Source: Streptomyces pyxinicus (GTDB lineage Bacteria; Actinomycetota; Actinomycetes; Streptomycetales; Streptomycetaceae). From it: a stretch of DNA of 64,000 bases. Position 1 is the first letter of the stretch; each line of letters begins with the position of its first letter. Positions 42,081 through 49,499 of the stretch are shown here, in pieces. Under the pieces are notes generated by a model, which saw only the letters and a list, made by a program, of their open reading frames with translations, was not told the DNA's origin and searched no databases. The stretch lies in contig NZ_JANUGP010000011.1 in assembly GCF_024753135.1 (NCBI RefSeq), forward strand, positions 1 to 64,000, read 5' to 3'. Position numbers and translations under genes: made by a program.

Positions 42081-42368
42081 TCAGCAGCCGGTACGGCGCC
42101 GGGCGGCGGCCAGTGTCCAGGCCAGGTTGCCCACCGCCGCGCCGGCCGCCACGGCGGCGACGATCACCCCGCCGGTCGCGAGGCCGTCGCTGAACAGGTG
42201 CGGGCGCCGGTCGAGGCTGTGCAGCCCGAACCCGCACAGCTCGTACACCCCGACCGCGGCGACCACCAGACTGACGACCAGCAGGGTCAGCGTAGGCGCG
42301 AGCTGACGGACGGGGACCTCCCCACCGGGCTCCGTCTCCGTCTCCCGCATGACTTCCCCCGATGACAT
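42081..42368 (-). CDS. small two-helix membrane protein
   Basis: A 95-residue protein with two hydrophobic segments (LTLLVVSLVVAAVGVYELCGF and GVIVAAVAAGAAVGNLAWTLAA) and polar ends. Two possible starts, ATG at 42368 and at 42350, each follow the same GGGGAAGTC sequence, a local duplication of the ribosome-binding region. Function unknown; it converges on the histidine kinase gene. Confidence 0.65.
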   Translation of the reverse strand: MSSGEVMRETETEPGGEVPVRQLAPTLTLLVVSLVVAAVGVYELCGFGLHSLDRRPHLFSDGLATGGVIVAAVAAGAAVGNLAWTLAAARRRTGC

Positions 42369-42463
42369 GACTTCCCCGATGACCAGACGTATGACGATGA
42401 ACGGCCGCGCGACCTTTGGCGGTTGGGAACCTACCTCAGCCGGGCTCGGTTAGGTTGGACGCC

Positions 42464-43294
42464 GTGCGGATCTACATCAGCGTGGACATGGAGGGCGTCA
42501 CCGGGCTCGTCGACGCCGAGGACGTCCAGCCGGGCGGCCGGGACTACGAGCGGGGCCGCGCCATGATGGCCGAGGACGTGAACGCCGCCGTACGCGGCGC
42601 CCTCACGGCCGGCGCCTGCGACATCCTCGTCAACGACGCCCACGGCCCGATGCGCAACCTGTACCCCGAGCACCTGCACCCCGCCGCCCGGCTGGTGCGC
42701 GGCAGGCCCAAGCGGATGGGCATGCTGGAGGGGCTTACCGGGGAGTACGACGCCGCGCTGTGCGTCGGCTACCACTCCCGCGCCGGCGCCCTGGGTGTGC
42801 TCAGCCACAGCTTCATGGGGCACGAGATCGAGGACATGTGGCTGGACGGCCGCCCGGTCGGCGAGATCGGCCTCGCCCACGCCACGGCCGCCGCGCTGGG
42901 CGTACCGGTGGCGGCGCTCACCGGTGACGACGCGGCGTGCGCGGAGATGACGGACTGGGACGCCTCGGTCGCCACCGTCCCGGTGAAGTACGCCCACGAC
43001 CGCTTCGCGGCCGAGCTGCGCCCGGAGGCGGAGTCCCGCAAGGCCATCGAGGAGACGGTCACCAACTCCTTGTCCTCCCTCCCACCCAGCCCCCCGGCGC
43101 CGGCCACCCTCTCCACACTCACCGTCCGCTGGCAGTCCGCCTCGGTGGCCGCGATCCTGCCCGGCATCCCCGGCGTCACCACCACCGACAGCCGCACGGT
43201 CCGAGCGACCGGCCGACTCCCGGACCTGTACCGCCAGTTCGGCGTCTGGATGCGGGTGGCGGCGTCCCTGACCAACCAGCCGCCGTACTGCTAG
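42464..43294 (+). CDS. M55 family metallopeptidase (D-aminopeptidase-like)
   Basis: A 276-residue zinc peptidase of the DppA type. The opening RIYISVDMEGVTGLVDAEDV, the GACDILVNDAHGPMRNLY, RPKRMGMLEGL and VGYHSRAGALGVLSHSF motifs carry the Asp, Glu and His ligands of the metal centre. Family members cleave D-alanine-containing or other D-amino-acid peptides, consistent with cell-wall turnover. The start is GTG at 42464, the first position of the conserved core. Confidence 0.9.
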   Translation: MRIYISVDMEGVTGLVDAEDVQPGGRDYERGRAMMAEDVNAAVRGALTAGACDILVNDAHGPMRNLYPEHLHPAARLVRGRPKRMGMLEGLTGEYDAALCVGYHSRAGALGVLSHSFMGHEIEDMWLDGRPVGEIGLAHATAAALGVPVAALTGDDAACAEMTDWDASVATVPVKYAHDRFAAELRPEAESRKAIEETVTNSLSSLPPSPPAPATLSTLTVRWQSASVAAILPGIPGVTTTDSRTVRATGRLPDLYRQFGVWMRVAASLTNQPPYC

Positions 43295-43372
43295 CGGGGC
43301 CCGGCCGCACACCACGGTGACGACGAGGTCCCCGCCTCGTAAGCTTCCGAAGCTTCTGACTGGGAGCCCCAC

Positions 43373-43930
43373 ATGACCGAAGAACCGCCCGCCCCGGACA
43401 GGAAACCCGTCCTCTACGTCGTCGTGTGCGCGGCGGGCATCGCCCCGGGCGTCGGCAAGCTCATCACCGCCGCCCAGGAGGCGAACTGGGACGTCGGCGT
43501 CGTCGCCACACCGCAGGGACTCGGCTTCATCGACGCCAGGGCGATCGAGACGCAGACCGGCTACCCGATCCGCTCCGCCTGGCGTTCCCCGGGAGACCCG
43601 CGCCCCCTGCCCCCGGCGGACGCGATCGCCGTCGCCCCCGCCACCTTCAACACGCTCAACAAATGGGCCGCCGGCATCTCCGACACCCTCGCCCTCGGCA
43701 TCCTGTGCGAGGCACACGGCATGGGCATCCCGACCGCGGCCCTGCCCTACCTCAACGCCGCCCAGGCGGCCCACCCCGCCTACCGCCAGAGCCTCGACCG
43801 GCTGCGGTCGATGGGCATCCTGATCGGCTCCCACGAACCCCACCGACCAAAGTCCGGCGGCGCGACGGACCACTTCCACTGGGAGGAGGCTCTGGAGTTG
43901 CTGGAGCCTCTGGTGAGAACGGTGCGGTGA
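43373..43930 (+). CDS. flavoprotein (PPC decarboxylase-like fold)
   Basis: A 185-residue protein with a flavoprotein-family domain: LYVVVCAAGIAPGVGKLITAAQEANWDVGVVATPQGLGFID, ADAIAVAPATFNTLNKWAAGISDTLALGILCEA and GIPTAALPYLN. The PATFNT..KWAAGISD loop is the FMN/phosphate-binding region of phosphopantothenoylcysteine-decarboxylase-like proteins; the substrate is unknown. A diverged partial copy lies at 48146-48263, on the far side of the island. Confidence 0.88.
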   Translation: MTEEPPAPDRKPVLYVVVCAAGIAPGVGKLITAAQEANWDVGVVATPQGLGFIDARAIETQTGYPIRSAWRSPGDPRPLPPADAIAVAPATFNTLNKWAAGISDTLALGILCEAHGMGIPTAALPYLNAAQAAHPAYRQSLDRLRSMGILIGSHEPHRPKSGGATDHFHWEEALELLEPLVRTVR

Positions 43931-43946
43931 CACTGTCTCCGACAGC

Positions 43947-44011
43947 AATAAGGTTGATGCCCCGCCTCATGCGGCCGATGGCTGAAGTCCTGCCACTCGT
44001 GCGGCGAATGG
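43947..44011 (-). pseudogene. 3' remnant of the 48.4-kb conserved gene
   Basis: Minus-strand translation reads HEWQDFSHRPHEAGHQPYC, matching the C-terminus HEWQDFSHRLHEAGHQPYC of the gene at 48373-48804. By my hand alignment 57 of 65 bases agree with 48390-48454. No start or body is present on this side. Confidence 0.85.
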
Positions 44012-44317
44012 CGGCTGGAGGGCGATGACCTGGGGTTGCGCAGGAAATGTTGCGTTGACCTGGGAAGTTTGGCTCCGCGGTTCTCACTGGTCAACGCCGT
44101 TTCCCGAGCTCATGTGCCCTGGCGGCTGCCGGGAACCGCGTGGTTTCGGAGGTGGTGCATGAGCCGCCGTCGACCCTTTGCTCCTGATCGCCTCCATCGT
44201 GCAGACGCTTGCTTCAGGCATGCTGGGCTGGCAGTTCCTGCATTACGCCGAGCGCTAGCGCAGCGTTCCGGACTGGTGATACGAGCCATCTGGGTGCCGA
44301 CCCGGGAACGAGGGGAC

Positions 44318-44401
44318 CTACAGCCACAGCGCCGCGGTGGCTTCCGGTTCGGCTTCCCGCCATGACGGGAAGCGGACCGCGAAGGCGTTCGCCTCCTCCA
44401 C
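44318..44401 (-). pseudogene. short coding remnant in island
   Basis: Reads VEEANAFAVRFPSWREAEPE followed by ATAALWL and a stop, with a protein-like composition, from a GTG at 44401. An in-frame stop lies a few codons upstream. It is too short to identify and may be the tail of a lost gene. The rest of 44012-44428 shows no gene. Confidence 0.4.
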
Positions 44402-44428
44402 CGGGTGGATCTGCGCGTGTCGAGACGG

Positions 44429-44734
44429 TCACGTCGATCGCGAAGCCTTACGAGGCGGACACGAGCACGATCGGCAGTGGTCCGGTCCTAGCGGGCCCCC
44501 TGCGTGACCTGGGCGGTGAGACGACCGTTCACGGCTTCCACCAGGCCCTCCACGGGCGGGTGATCGGCCACCATGCGTGAACACCCAGCTCTGCGGGTCG
44601 GCGAAGTCGTTGCTAGGCGGCGAGGTCTCGCCACAGACCGCGCACTGCATCGCGTACGTGGTGAGTTCTGCGTCGGGTTCCCGGTCGGGCCGGAGGGTCC
44701 ACTCCTGGTGGTTGATGATCGTGCGGCTGGTCAT
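44429..44734 (-). CDS. DUF7848-like zinc-knuckle protein, probably frameshifted
   Basis: The first 55 residues (TIINHQEWTLRPDREPDAEL, MQCAVCGETSPPSNDFADPQSWVFTHGG) match small Streptomyces DUF7848 proteins with a CxxC pair. After VFTH the frame turns into a Gly/Arg/Ser/Pro-rich sequence. In the +1 frame the DNA reads HAWWPITRPWRAWWKP-stop, which resembles the usual family end, suggesting a frameshift or small deletion. The ATG overlaps the stop of the upstream gene. Confidence 0.6.
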   Translation of the reverse strand: MTSRTIINHQEWTLRPDREPDAELTTYAMQCAVCGETSPPSNDFADPQSWVFTHGGRSPARGGPGGSRERSSHRPGHAGGPLGPDHCRSCSCPPRKASRST

Positions 44735-45144
44735 CGAACCGTCTCCAGAGCCGTGGCGACGTAGGGGTGCTGGAGAGCAGCGCGGAGGGCCTCTGTGTCG
44801 GTGAGGGTGTCGTCGTCAGGCAGCTCGCACCACCCGCCGAACCAGTCGTCGAGCAGCTCCAGGCCGGGTGCGACGAGCCAGGAGTTGGTGGAGAGGTGCC
44901 GTACCGGCAGATCGTCCCAGCTGGTCGCGGTGCCGGTCGGGACGGCGTAGTAGAGAAGCCCGTTGGGCCTGTCGTAGAGCACGGGGCCGACGGGAGTACC
45001 GATGCAGCGCAGGTAGGCCAGGGCTAGGAGGCCGATCTCGGCGGAGGTGCGCACGACGTCCCAGCCGTCGCCGACCTTCAGCAGCCGCAGCCCCGGCACG
45101 TCGTTCGCCATGGGAGCCCTTCGCAATGCATCGCGCACGGACAT
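44731..45144 (-). CDS. small acidic hypothetical protein of island cassette
   Basis: A 137-residue soluble protein: PGLRLLKVGDGWDVVRTSAEIGLLALAYLR, GPVLYDRPNGLLYYAVPTGTATSWDDLP, LVAPGLELLDDWFGGWCELPDDDTLTDTEALRAAL. This layout recurs in small Streptomyces proteins encoded beside HTH regulators; I know of no assigned function. The ATG at 45144 shares a base with the upstream stop (TGATG); MANDVPG at 45111 is an alternative start. Confidence 0.65.
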   Translation of the reverse strand: MSVRDALRRAPMANDVPGLRLLKVGDGWDVVRTSAEIGLLALAYLRCIGTPVGPVLYDRPNGLLYYAVPTGTATSWDDLPVRHLSTNSWLVAPGLELLDDWFGGWCELPDDDTLTDTEALRAALQHPYVATALETVR

Positions 45145-45560
45145 CACGCATCCCCCGGCGGCCGGAAGCTGTGGCTCGCGCCGAGCGAAGAGGTGGCTTC
45201 CGAGGTCGGCGTGAGGCGGCGGACCACGATCAGACGAGCGCCTGCTGTTGTTATCTGCCTTCGGCGCTCGGTGCCGAGGTTTTTCGGGCCGAGGTGGCTG
45301 AGAGCCGGGAGCACAGCACCGTAGGTATCGGGGAGTTCGAGCGCGTCGAGCAGACCGACGAAAGCGGGGGAGCGGATGATCACCGTGGAGTCGCGTTCGG
45401 TGAAGACACCGCACAGGGCCAGTTCGTGCCGTTCGCAGTACTCGGTGAGGCAGTCGACGAGCGCCGCGTGGCGGGGCAGCCCGCCGGTGACGCGGCGTAG
45501 GTAGCCGAAGACCTGGGGGAAGGCGATGGGGCGGGCTTCGGTGATGAGGTCGTCGTCCAT
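45144..45560 (-). CDS. degenerate serine-recombinase-like N-terminal domain protein
   Basis: A 138-residue protein. FGYLRRVTGGLPRHAALVDCLTEYCERHELALCGVFTERDSTVII, PAFVGLLDALELPDTYGAVLPALSHLG follows the pattern of the serine recombinase catalytic domain (YxRxS, RQ-like helix, YC..G, F.D, R..GF..LL, V.V..L..LGR). The catalytic Ser is replaced (YLRRVTGG), and the C-terminal DNA-binding part is absent. It is unlikely to recombine DNA and could be a regulator. ATG at 45560 was chosen; it heads the minus-strand operon and is divergent from the HTH gene, with a 120-bp gap. Confidence 0.6.
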   Translation of the reverse strand: MDDDLITEARPIAFPQVFGYLRRVTGGLPRHAALVDCLTEYCERHELALCGVFTERDSTVIIRSPAFVGLLDALELPDTYGAVLPALSHLGPKNLGTERRRQITTAGARLIVVRRLTPTSEATSSLGASHSFRPPGDA

Positions 45561-45680
45561 GCCCCATAGCGTCGGCCGTCGTGAACGGCCGCGAAATGAG
45601 CTGCTGCTGTACTTCCGTTGCACTTCCCACCCCGCGTCGTCACCGACAGTGCTTCTATGCGTGGCGGAGGGAGGTCATCC

Positions 45681-46724
45681 GTGGTCAGCGTGCAGCAATG
45701 GACAGGTCGGGAGGCGAGCGCCCTGCGCGCCGCGTTGCGTATGAGCATGCGCGCTTTCGCCGAGCACCTCGGTGTCGCGCTGCGCACGGTGGCAAAGTGG
45801 GAGAGCCTCGGCGCGGAGACACAGCCCCGTCCGGACACCCAGGCCATCCTCGACACCGCACTCGCACGGGCGGGTTCCGCCGCCCAAGCCCGCTTCGAGG
45901 CGATGCTGTTCCCCGAGCGGAAGAGCGCGCGGTCAGCAAACTACGAGACCTGGACCGAGGATATCGAGCGCGCTGTTGTCTGCATCAGCCGTCAGGACTT
46001 CCCATTCGCCTCAACCCTGTTGAACCGCTGGCTGGGCAGCCGTGCACCCCAGCAGCTGGACGACAAGGGCCGATATTTGTACGGCCGTTCTCTCGTGCTG
46101 CTGGGCGACCTCCAGCGCGATCAAGGTGCGATCCTCGGCCCACTCTCCGCCCGCCACTCCTACCTGACCGCCCGCGGCATGTTCACCGAGCTCGACATCC
46201 CACGCCGGGTGGCTCAGATCGAGCTGTCCCTGGCCGTCGTTCAGGAGATGTCGGGCGAGTGGGAATCCTCCGCTCGCCATTACGAACTCCTCGCCGGGGA
46301 CCAGCGCCTGAGCCCGCGTGACCGCGCCAGGGCACGACTGTGGGTGGGTACGGCGCTGAGCAAGGAGGGTGACAACGAGTACGCCACCAACGTCATGACG
46401 GCAGCCACTCGTGCCTTCGAGGACCTCGGCGAGCCGGAGGACTGGTCGGTCGCCCACCAGAAGCTGGCCCTGGCCCATCGCGGTGCCGGCGACCTGAAGC
46501 AGGCACTGCACTACATCGGCATCGCGCGCACCACCGGCACGGTCGACTCCCCGATGCAGCGGGTGCGGCTGGACACCGCGTACGGGCACATCCTTCTGTC
46601 GGATGCGGCGACCCGGAATGATGGGATGTCCGTCCTCGATCAGGCGGCACAGGTGGCCCGCCAGTACGGGCTGAGCCACCAGCTGCGCAGTATTGAGGGC
46701 ATCCGAAAGGGCCAGCAAGGATGA
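45681..46724 (+). CDS. XRE-family HTH regulator with TPR-like C-terminus
   Basis: A 347-residue protein. Helix-turn-helix: SALRAALRMSMRAFAEHLGVALRTVAKWESLG. The rest is helical and repeat-like (YLYGRSLVLLGDLQRDQGAIL, SARHYELLAGDQRLSPRDRARARLWVGTALSKEGD, DWSVAHQKLALAHRGAGDLKQALHYIGIA), as in NsdA/BldD-unrelated tetratricopeptide-linked regulators. GTG at 45681 follows GGAGGGAGG. Its stop overlaps the ydcF-like ATG (ATGA), so it heads a three-gene operon of the island. Confidence 0.82.
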   Translation: MVSVQQWTGREASALRAALRMSMRAFAEHLGVALRTVAKWESLGAETQPRPDTQAILDTALARAGSAAQARFEAMLFPERKSARSANYETWTEDIERAVVCISRQDFPFASTLLNRWLGSRAPQQLDDKGRYLYGRSLVLLGDLQRDQGAILGPLSARHSYLTARGMFTELDIPRRVAQIELSLAVVQEMSGEWESSARHYELLAGDQRLSPRDRARARLWVGTALSKEGDNEYATNVMTAATRAFEDLGEPEDWSVAHQKLALAHRGAGDLKQALHYIGIARTTGTVDSPMQRVRLDTAYGHILLSDAATRNDGMSVLDQAAQVARQYGLSHQLRSIEGIRKGQQG

Positions 46725-47410
46725 GCCAGGGAGCACCAGTGCCGGAGCACCAGCAGCGCCAGATCACCGACGAGCAGTTCCACGCCGCAACGCTGATCTG
46801 GAAGTACCACCAGATGGGCCACGAGCTGCGGCCCTGCTCGGCGGCGATCGGCCTCGGCAGCCACGACCTCGGGGTCGCGACCGCTGCGGTCGACCTTTTT
46901 CGCGCTGGCCTTTTCCCGGTCGTGGTCTTCAGCGGGGGCAACAGCCCCACCACCCGCGCTCGCTTCCCGCGCGGCGAGGCCGTCCACTACCGCGAGCACG
47001 CGCTGAGCCTGGGGGTGCCGGCCGAGGCGATCATCGTGGAGTCGAAGGCCGCAAACACCGGCCAGAACATCACCTTCTCCCGCGAGCTGCTGGCCGAAGC
47101 CAGGGTGGAAGTGCAGTCGCTGCTGCTGATCTCCAAGCCGTACATGGAGCGCCGCTCGTATGCGACCTGCCGCAAGTTGTGGCCCGAGGCTGAGGTCGTG
47201 TGCGCCTCCGAGCCGCTGGAGTTGGACGACTACATCAAGTCCATCGGCGACGAGAAGCTCGTCGTCGACATGCTCGTCGGCGACCTGCAACGGGTGATCG
47301 AGTACCCGAAGCTTGGCTTCGCCGTCGAGCAGGACGTACCGGGGGATGTGTATGACGCTTACGAACGCCTCCTGGGCGCCGGCTTCGACAGCCGCCTCAT
47401 CAGCACCTGA
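46721..47410 (+). CDS. YdcF family (DUF218) protein
   Basis: A 229-residue protein with a DUF218 domain: AAIGLGSHDLGVATAAVDLFRAGLFPVVVFSGG, GEAVHYREHALSLGVPAEAIIVESKAANTGQNITFSRELL and LLLISKPYMERRSYATCRKLWP. These mark the YdcF/SanA/ElyC superfamily, implicated in cell envelope and possibly nucleotide- or SAM-binding functions. Unlike SanA there is no membrane anchor. Overlaps the HTH gene by 4 bp and the WbqC gene by 59 bp. Confidence 0.88.
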   Translation: MSQGAPVPEHQQRQITDEQFHAATLIWKYHQMGHELRPCSAAIGLGSHDLGVATAAVDLFRAGLFPVVVFSGGNSPTTRARFPRGEAVHYREHALSLGVPAEAIIVESKAANTGQNITFSRELLAEARVEVQSLLLISKPYMERRSYATCRKLWPEAEVVCASEPLELDDYIKSIGDEKLVVDMLVGDLQRVIEYPKLGFAVEQDVPGDVYDAYERLLGAGFDSRLIST

Positions 47411-48146
47411 GCCGCCCAGCGCCGATGCGTCGGACGGCCTGTGCGCGATCCACCAACCGAACCTGTTTCCCCGGCTGTCCACGCTGGCGAAGCTGTTCTC
47501 CGCCGACCTGTGGATCGTCCTGGACGACGTGCAGTTCGCCCGGCGCGACTACCAGCACCGCGCCCGTCTCGCCGCCCTGGACGATCCATCCCGACAGCAG
47601 TGGCTCACGCTCCCGACGCACCTTCCCCATGGGCGCTCGACGCTGATCAGCCAGGCACGGCTCGTTGATCCGCGTCGCTCGCGCCGGACGGTCCAGCTTC
47701 TGGTCCGCCAGTACTACGGCCGCAGCCCCTACTGGGGTGCTGTGTCCGAGGCGCTGGACGCGCTCGATGAGTCGGATCGTGTGGCCGACCTGGCGAGGAC
47801 ATCGACGATTGCCCTGCTCAGCGTTCTCGGCTGGTCGGGGAAGATGCTGGACAGCAGCGAGATCCCAACCCGGCAAGGTCGCTCCGAGCGCCTCGCCGAT
47901 CTGGTGGCAGCCACCGGCAGTACCCACTATCTGTGCGGCACCGGTGGTCTGCGTTACCTCGACGACGGCCCCTTCCACGCCCACGGCATTCCAGTGCTGC
48001 CCTTCCACATCCCTGTGGATGACCCGCTCTGGCGGTGGGCACGTCGATCCAGCAGCCTGTGGGCTCTGAGCAGGATCGGGCCCGATGCGCTGGCCCGTCA
48101 GCTGGCCGCCCAAAGAGAAGCCCACCATCCCGGAGCCCATGCGTGA
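47352..48146 (+). CDS. WbqC family protein
   Basis: A 264-residue protein with the WbqC signature: LCAIHQPNLFPRLSTLAKLFSADLWIVLDDVQFARRDYQHRARL, WLTLPTHLPHGRSTLISQARLVD, TGSTHYLCGTGGLRYLDDGPFHAHGIPVLPFHIPVDDPLWRWA. The family is found in polysaccharide and secondary metabolite clusters and is poorly characterised; WbqC-like proteins have been linked to acyl or amino transfer on sugars. Start ATG at 47352 overlaps the YdcF gene. The stop directly meets the flavoprotein fragment. Confidence 0.85.
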   Translation: MTLTNASWAPASTAASSAPEPPSADASDGLCAIHQPNLFPRLSTLAKLFSADLWIVLDDVQFARRDYQHRARLAALDDPSRQQWLTLPTHLPHGRSTLISQARLVDPRRSRRTVQLLVRQYYGRSPYWGAVSEALDALDESDRVADLARTSTIALLSVLGWSGKMLDSSEIPTRQGRSERLADLVAATGSTHYLCGTGGLRYLDDGPFHAHGIPVLPFHIPVDDPLWRWARRSSSLWALSRIGPDALARQLAAQREAHHPGAHA

Positions 48147-48263
48147 CCAATTGGCGCGCGGCGCCCGGCGAGGCCCGGCCGCTGCCACCCGCGGACGCGA
48201 TCGCGGTTGCGCCGACCGCCTTCAACACGGTCGACAAGTGGGCCGCCGGCATCGCCCCTGTGG
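48146..48263 (+). pseudogene. internal fragment of flavoprotein gene
   Basis: Translates as TNWRAAPGEARPLPPADAIA and VAPTAFNTVDKWAAGIA, clearly homologous to residues 55-104 of the complete flavoprotein at 43373-43930 (SAWRSPGDPRPLPPADAIA; VAPATFNTLNKWAAGIS). It is diverged at the DNA level, lacks start and end, and about 130 bp are missing between it and the next homologous block compared with the left side. Confidence 0.82.
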
Positions 48264-48372
48264 TGTCCGTGGCGACGTGATCAGCGCTTTTGTCCCCTGG
48301 CTGCCTGCCCCCCCCGCCGGCACCAGAAAGGCCGAGGCCCGAAGACCCCGCCCAACCCGCAAGAAACCCAGC

Positions 48373-48804
48373 TCACGGCCACACCAGGCAATACGGCTGA
48401 TGCCCCGCCTCGTGCAACCGATGGCTGAAGTCCTGCCACTCGTGCAGCAACTGGTACACGTTGAAAGCGTCCCGCGGCCCGCCCCGGTCCGGGACCGTCG
48501 ACCAGATGAAGGCTGCCGCGCCGACCGCCTCCTCGCCGATGCCGCGCAGGGGGTCGACGACCGTCATGGGGAGCTTGACGACGGCGTAGTCGGGGTGCAG
48601 GACGACCAGTTCCAGTGGGGGCACCTTGTGGAGGGGGACGCCCTCGATGCCGGTGAGGACCATCGCGGCCATCGTCTCCGGCTTGATCTTGGTGAACATG
48701 CCGTTCATGCCCAGCTCGTCGCCGCCGAGTTCCTCGGGGCGCATGGAGATGGGAACTCGGGCCGCGGTCGCGCCGTCCGGCGCGCCGAAGTATTTGTACG
48801 TCAC
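48373..48804 (-). CDS. conserved Streptomyces hypothetical protein
   Basis: The conserved part is 143 residues: VTYKYFGAPDGATAARVPISMRPEELGGDELGMNGMFTKIKPETMAAMVLTGIEGVPLHKVPPLELVVLHPDYAVVKLPMTVVDPLRGIGE followed by a C-terminal HEWQDFSHRLHEAGHQPYCLVWP. It looks soluble and well conserved in streptomycetes, function unknown. GTG at 48804 with purine-rich GGGTGGGG upstream is the likely start. The frame remains open to an ATG at 49203, adding 133 Arg/Glu/Asp-rich residues. It is the right-hand neighbour of the island. Confidence 0.72.
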   Translation of the reverse strand: MTYKYFGAPDGATAARVPISMRPEELGGDELGMNGMFTKIKPETMAAMVLTGIEGVPLHKVPPLELVVLHPDYAVVKLPMTVVDPLRGIGEEAVGAAAFIWSTVPDRGGPRDAFNVYQLLHEWQDFSHRLHEAGHQPYCLVWP

Positions 48805-48839
48805 CCCCACCCGACCACCCTTCCCGCTCCCCGCCCGGG

Positions 48840-49070
48840 GGCGGTCCACCCGCTGGTCGAGCCGGCGGTCGCCCGACCGGCCCAGCCGACGGCCCTGCCG
48901 CTGGTCGGTCGTCTCCCAGTCGGGCTCCCGGTCGATCTCCCCGTCGAGCCGCCGCTCAGGCCGCTCAGCCTGGTCGGACCGCTCGGCCCGCTCAGGTCGG
49001 TCGAACCGCTCGGCCCGCTCGGCCCGGTCGAACCGCTCCGGCCGCTCGGCCCGCTCCGGCTCACTCTCTA
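48840..49070. repeat. RPER-type coding or intergenic repeats
   Basis: Repeats of CGGTCGAACCGCTCGGCCCGCTC-like units (15-24 bp) lie upstream of the conserved gene. In the minus-strand frame they would encode RAERPERFDRAERAER and similar. They could be an N-terminal extension or a minisatellite. The 49071-49499 stretch holds otherwise only the hemL control region. Confidence 0.5.
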
Positions 49071-49341
49071 TACCCTGTGTCTGACGGGCGTCGGTCTGAC
49101 GCGCCTCGGTCGTCTCCTCCGCTTCGCGCCGGTGCCTTCCCCGCCGGGCACGCCGAGGACCCAGGTCATCAGTCCCCTCGCCCAGTCCGCCACCGCGATG
49201 CATATCTCCACCCGACTGCTTTTCTAGGACGCGTGGTCCCCGCCGCGCAACCCGATCATCGTCTCAGTGACCTCCCCCACGGCCGCCCGCCGAAACGTGC
49301 GGCGGAACAACAGTCCACGGGGAACAACCGGCCCCTGATCA

Positions 49342-49373
49342 TTACGTGCGTAAGAGCTGTGTGTATCAGCTCT
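49342..49373. promoter_or_regulatory. paired inverted repeats upstream of hemL
   Basis: TTACG-TG-CGTAA (49342-49353) is followed at once by AGAGCTG-TGTGTAT-CAGCTCT (49353-49373, a 7-bp stem with 7-nt loop). They lie about 125-160 bp before the hemL ATG in an AT-richer patch. They could be operators or an mRNA hairpin. No match to the Rex consensus. Confidence 0.4.
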
Positions 49374-49499
49374 CAGTCTCGCAGATGGCGGATGGCGGCG
49401 CTTCGATCTTGAGGCGGGCCGTGCTCCCGGGAGGCCGCGGCCTACCCTGGGGAGGTCACCACGCAACCGGAGTCCGAGAAGTCGGAGAAGCCGCACGCC

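Larger units (their letters stand above)
44012..48146. mobile_element. inserted genomic island bounded by gene fragments
   Basis: Between the flavoprotein gene and the conserved gene at 48.4 kb lies a 4.1-kb block with six or seven genes of accessory type and mixed codon use. The left edge carries a 3' remnant of the right-hand gene; the right edge carries an internal fragment of the left-hand gene. This is the pattern left when incoming DNA with homologous but diverged ends recombines. No integrase, transposase or tRNA target is visible. Confidence 0.7.

Noticed and set aside
44036..44365. A 109-codon plus-strand frame in the island
   Set aside because: Trp/Arg/Pro-rich translation with no family resemblance and no good ribosome binding site. 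A better coding remnant lies on the other strand.
43947..48454. The 65-bp direct repeat as an attachment-site pair
   Set aside because: The copies differ at eight positions, lie in coding sequence of a known neighbour, and no integrase or tRNA is present. Homologous capture fits better.
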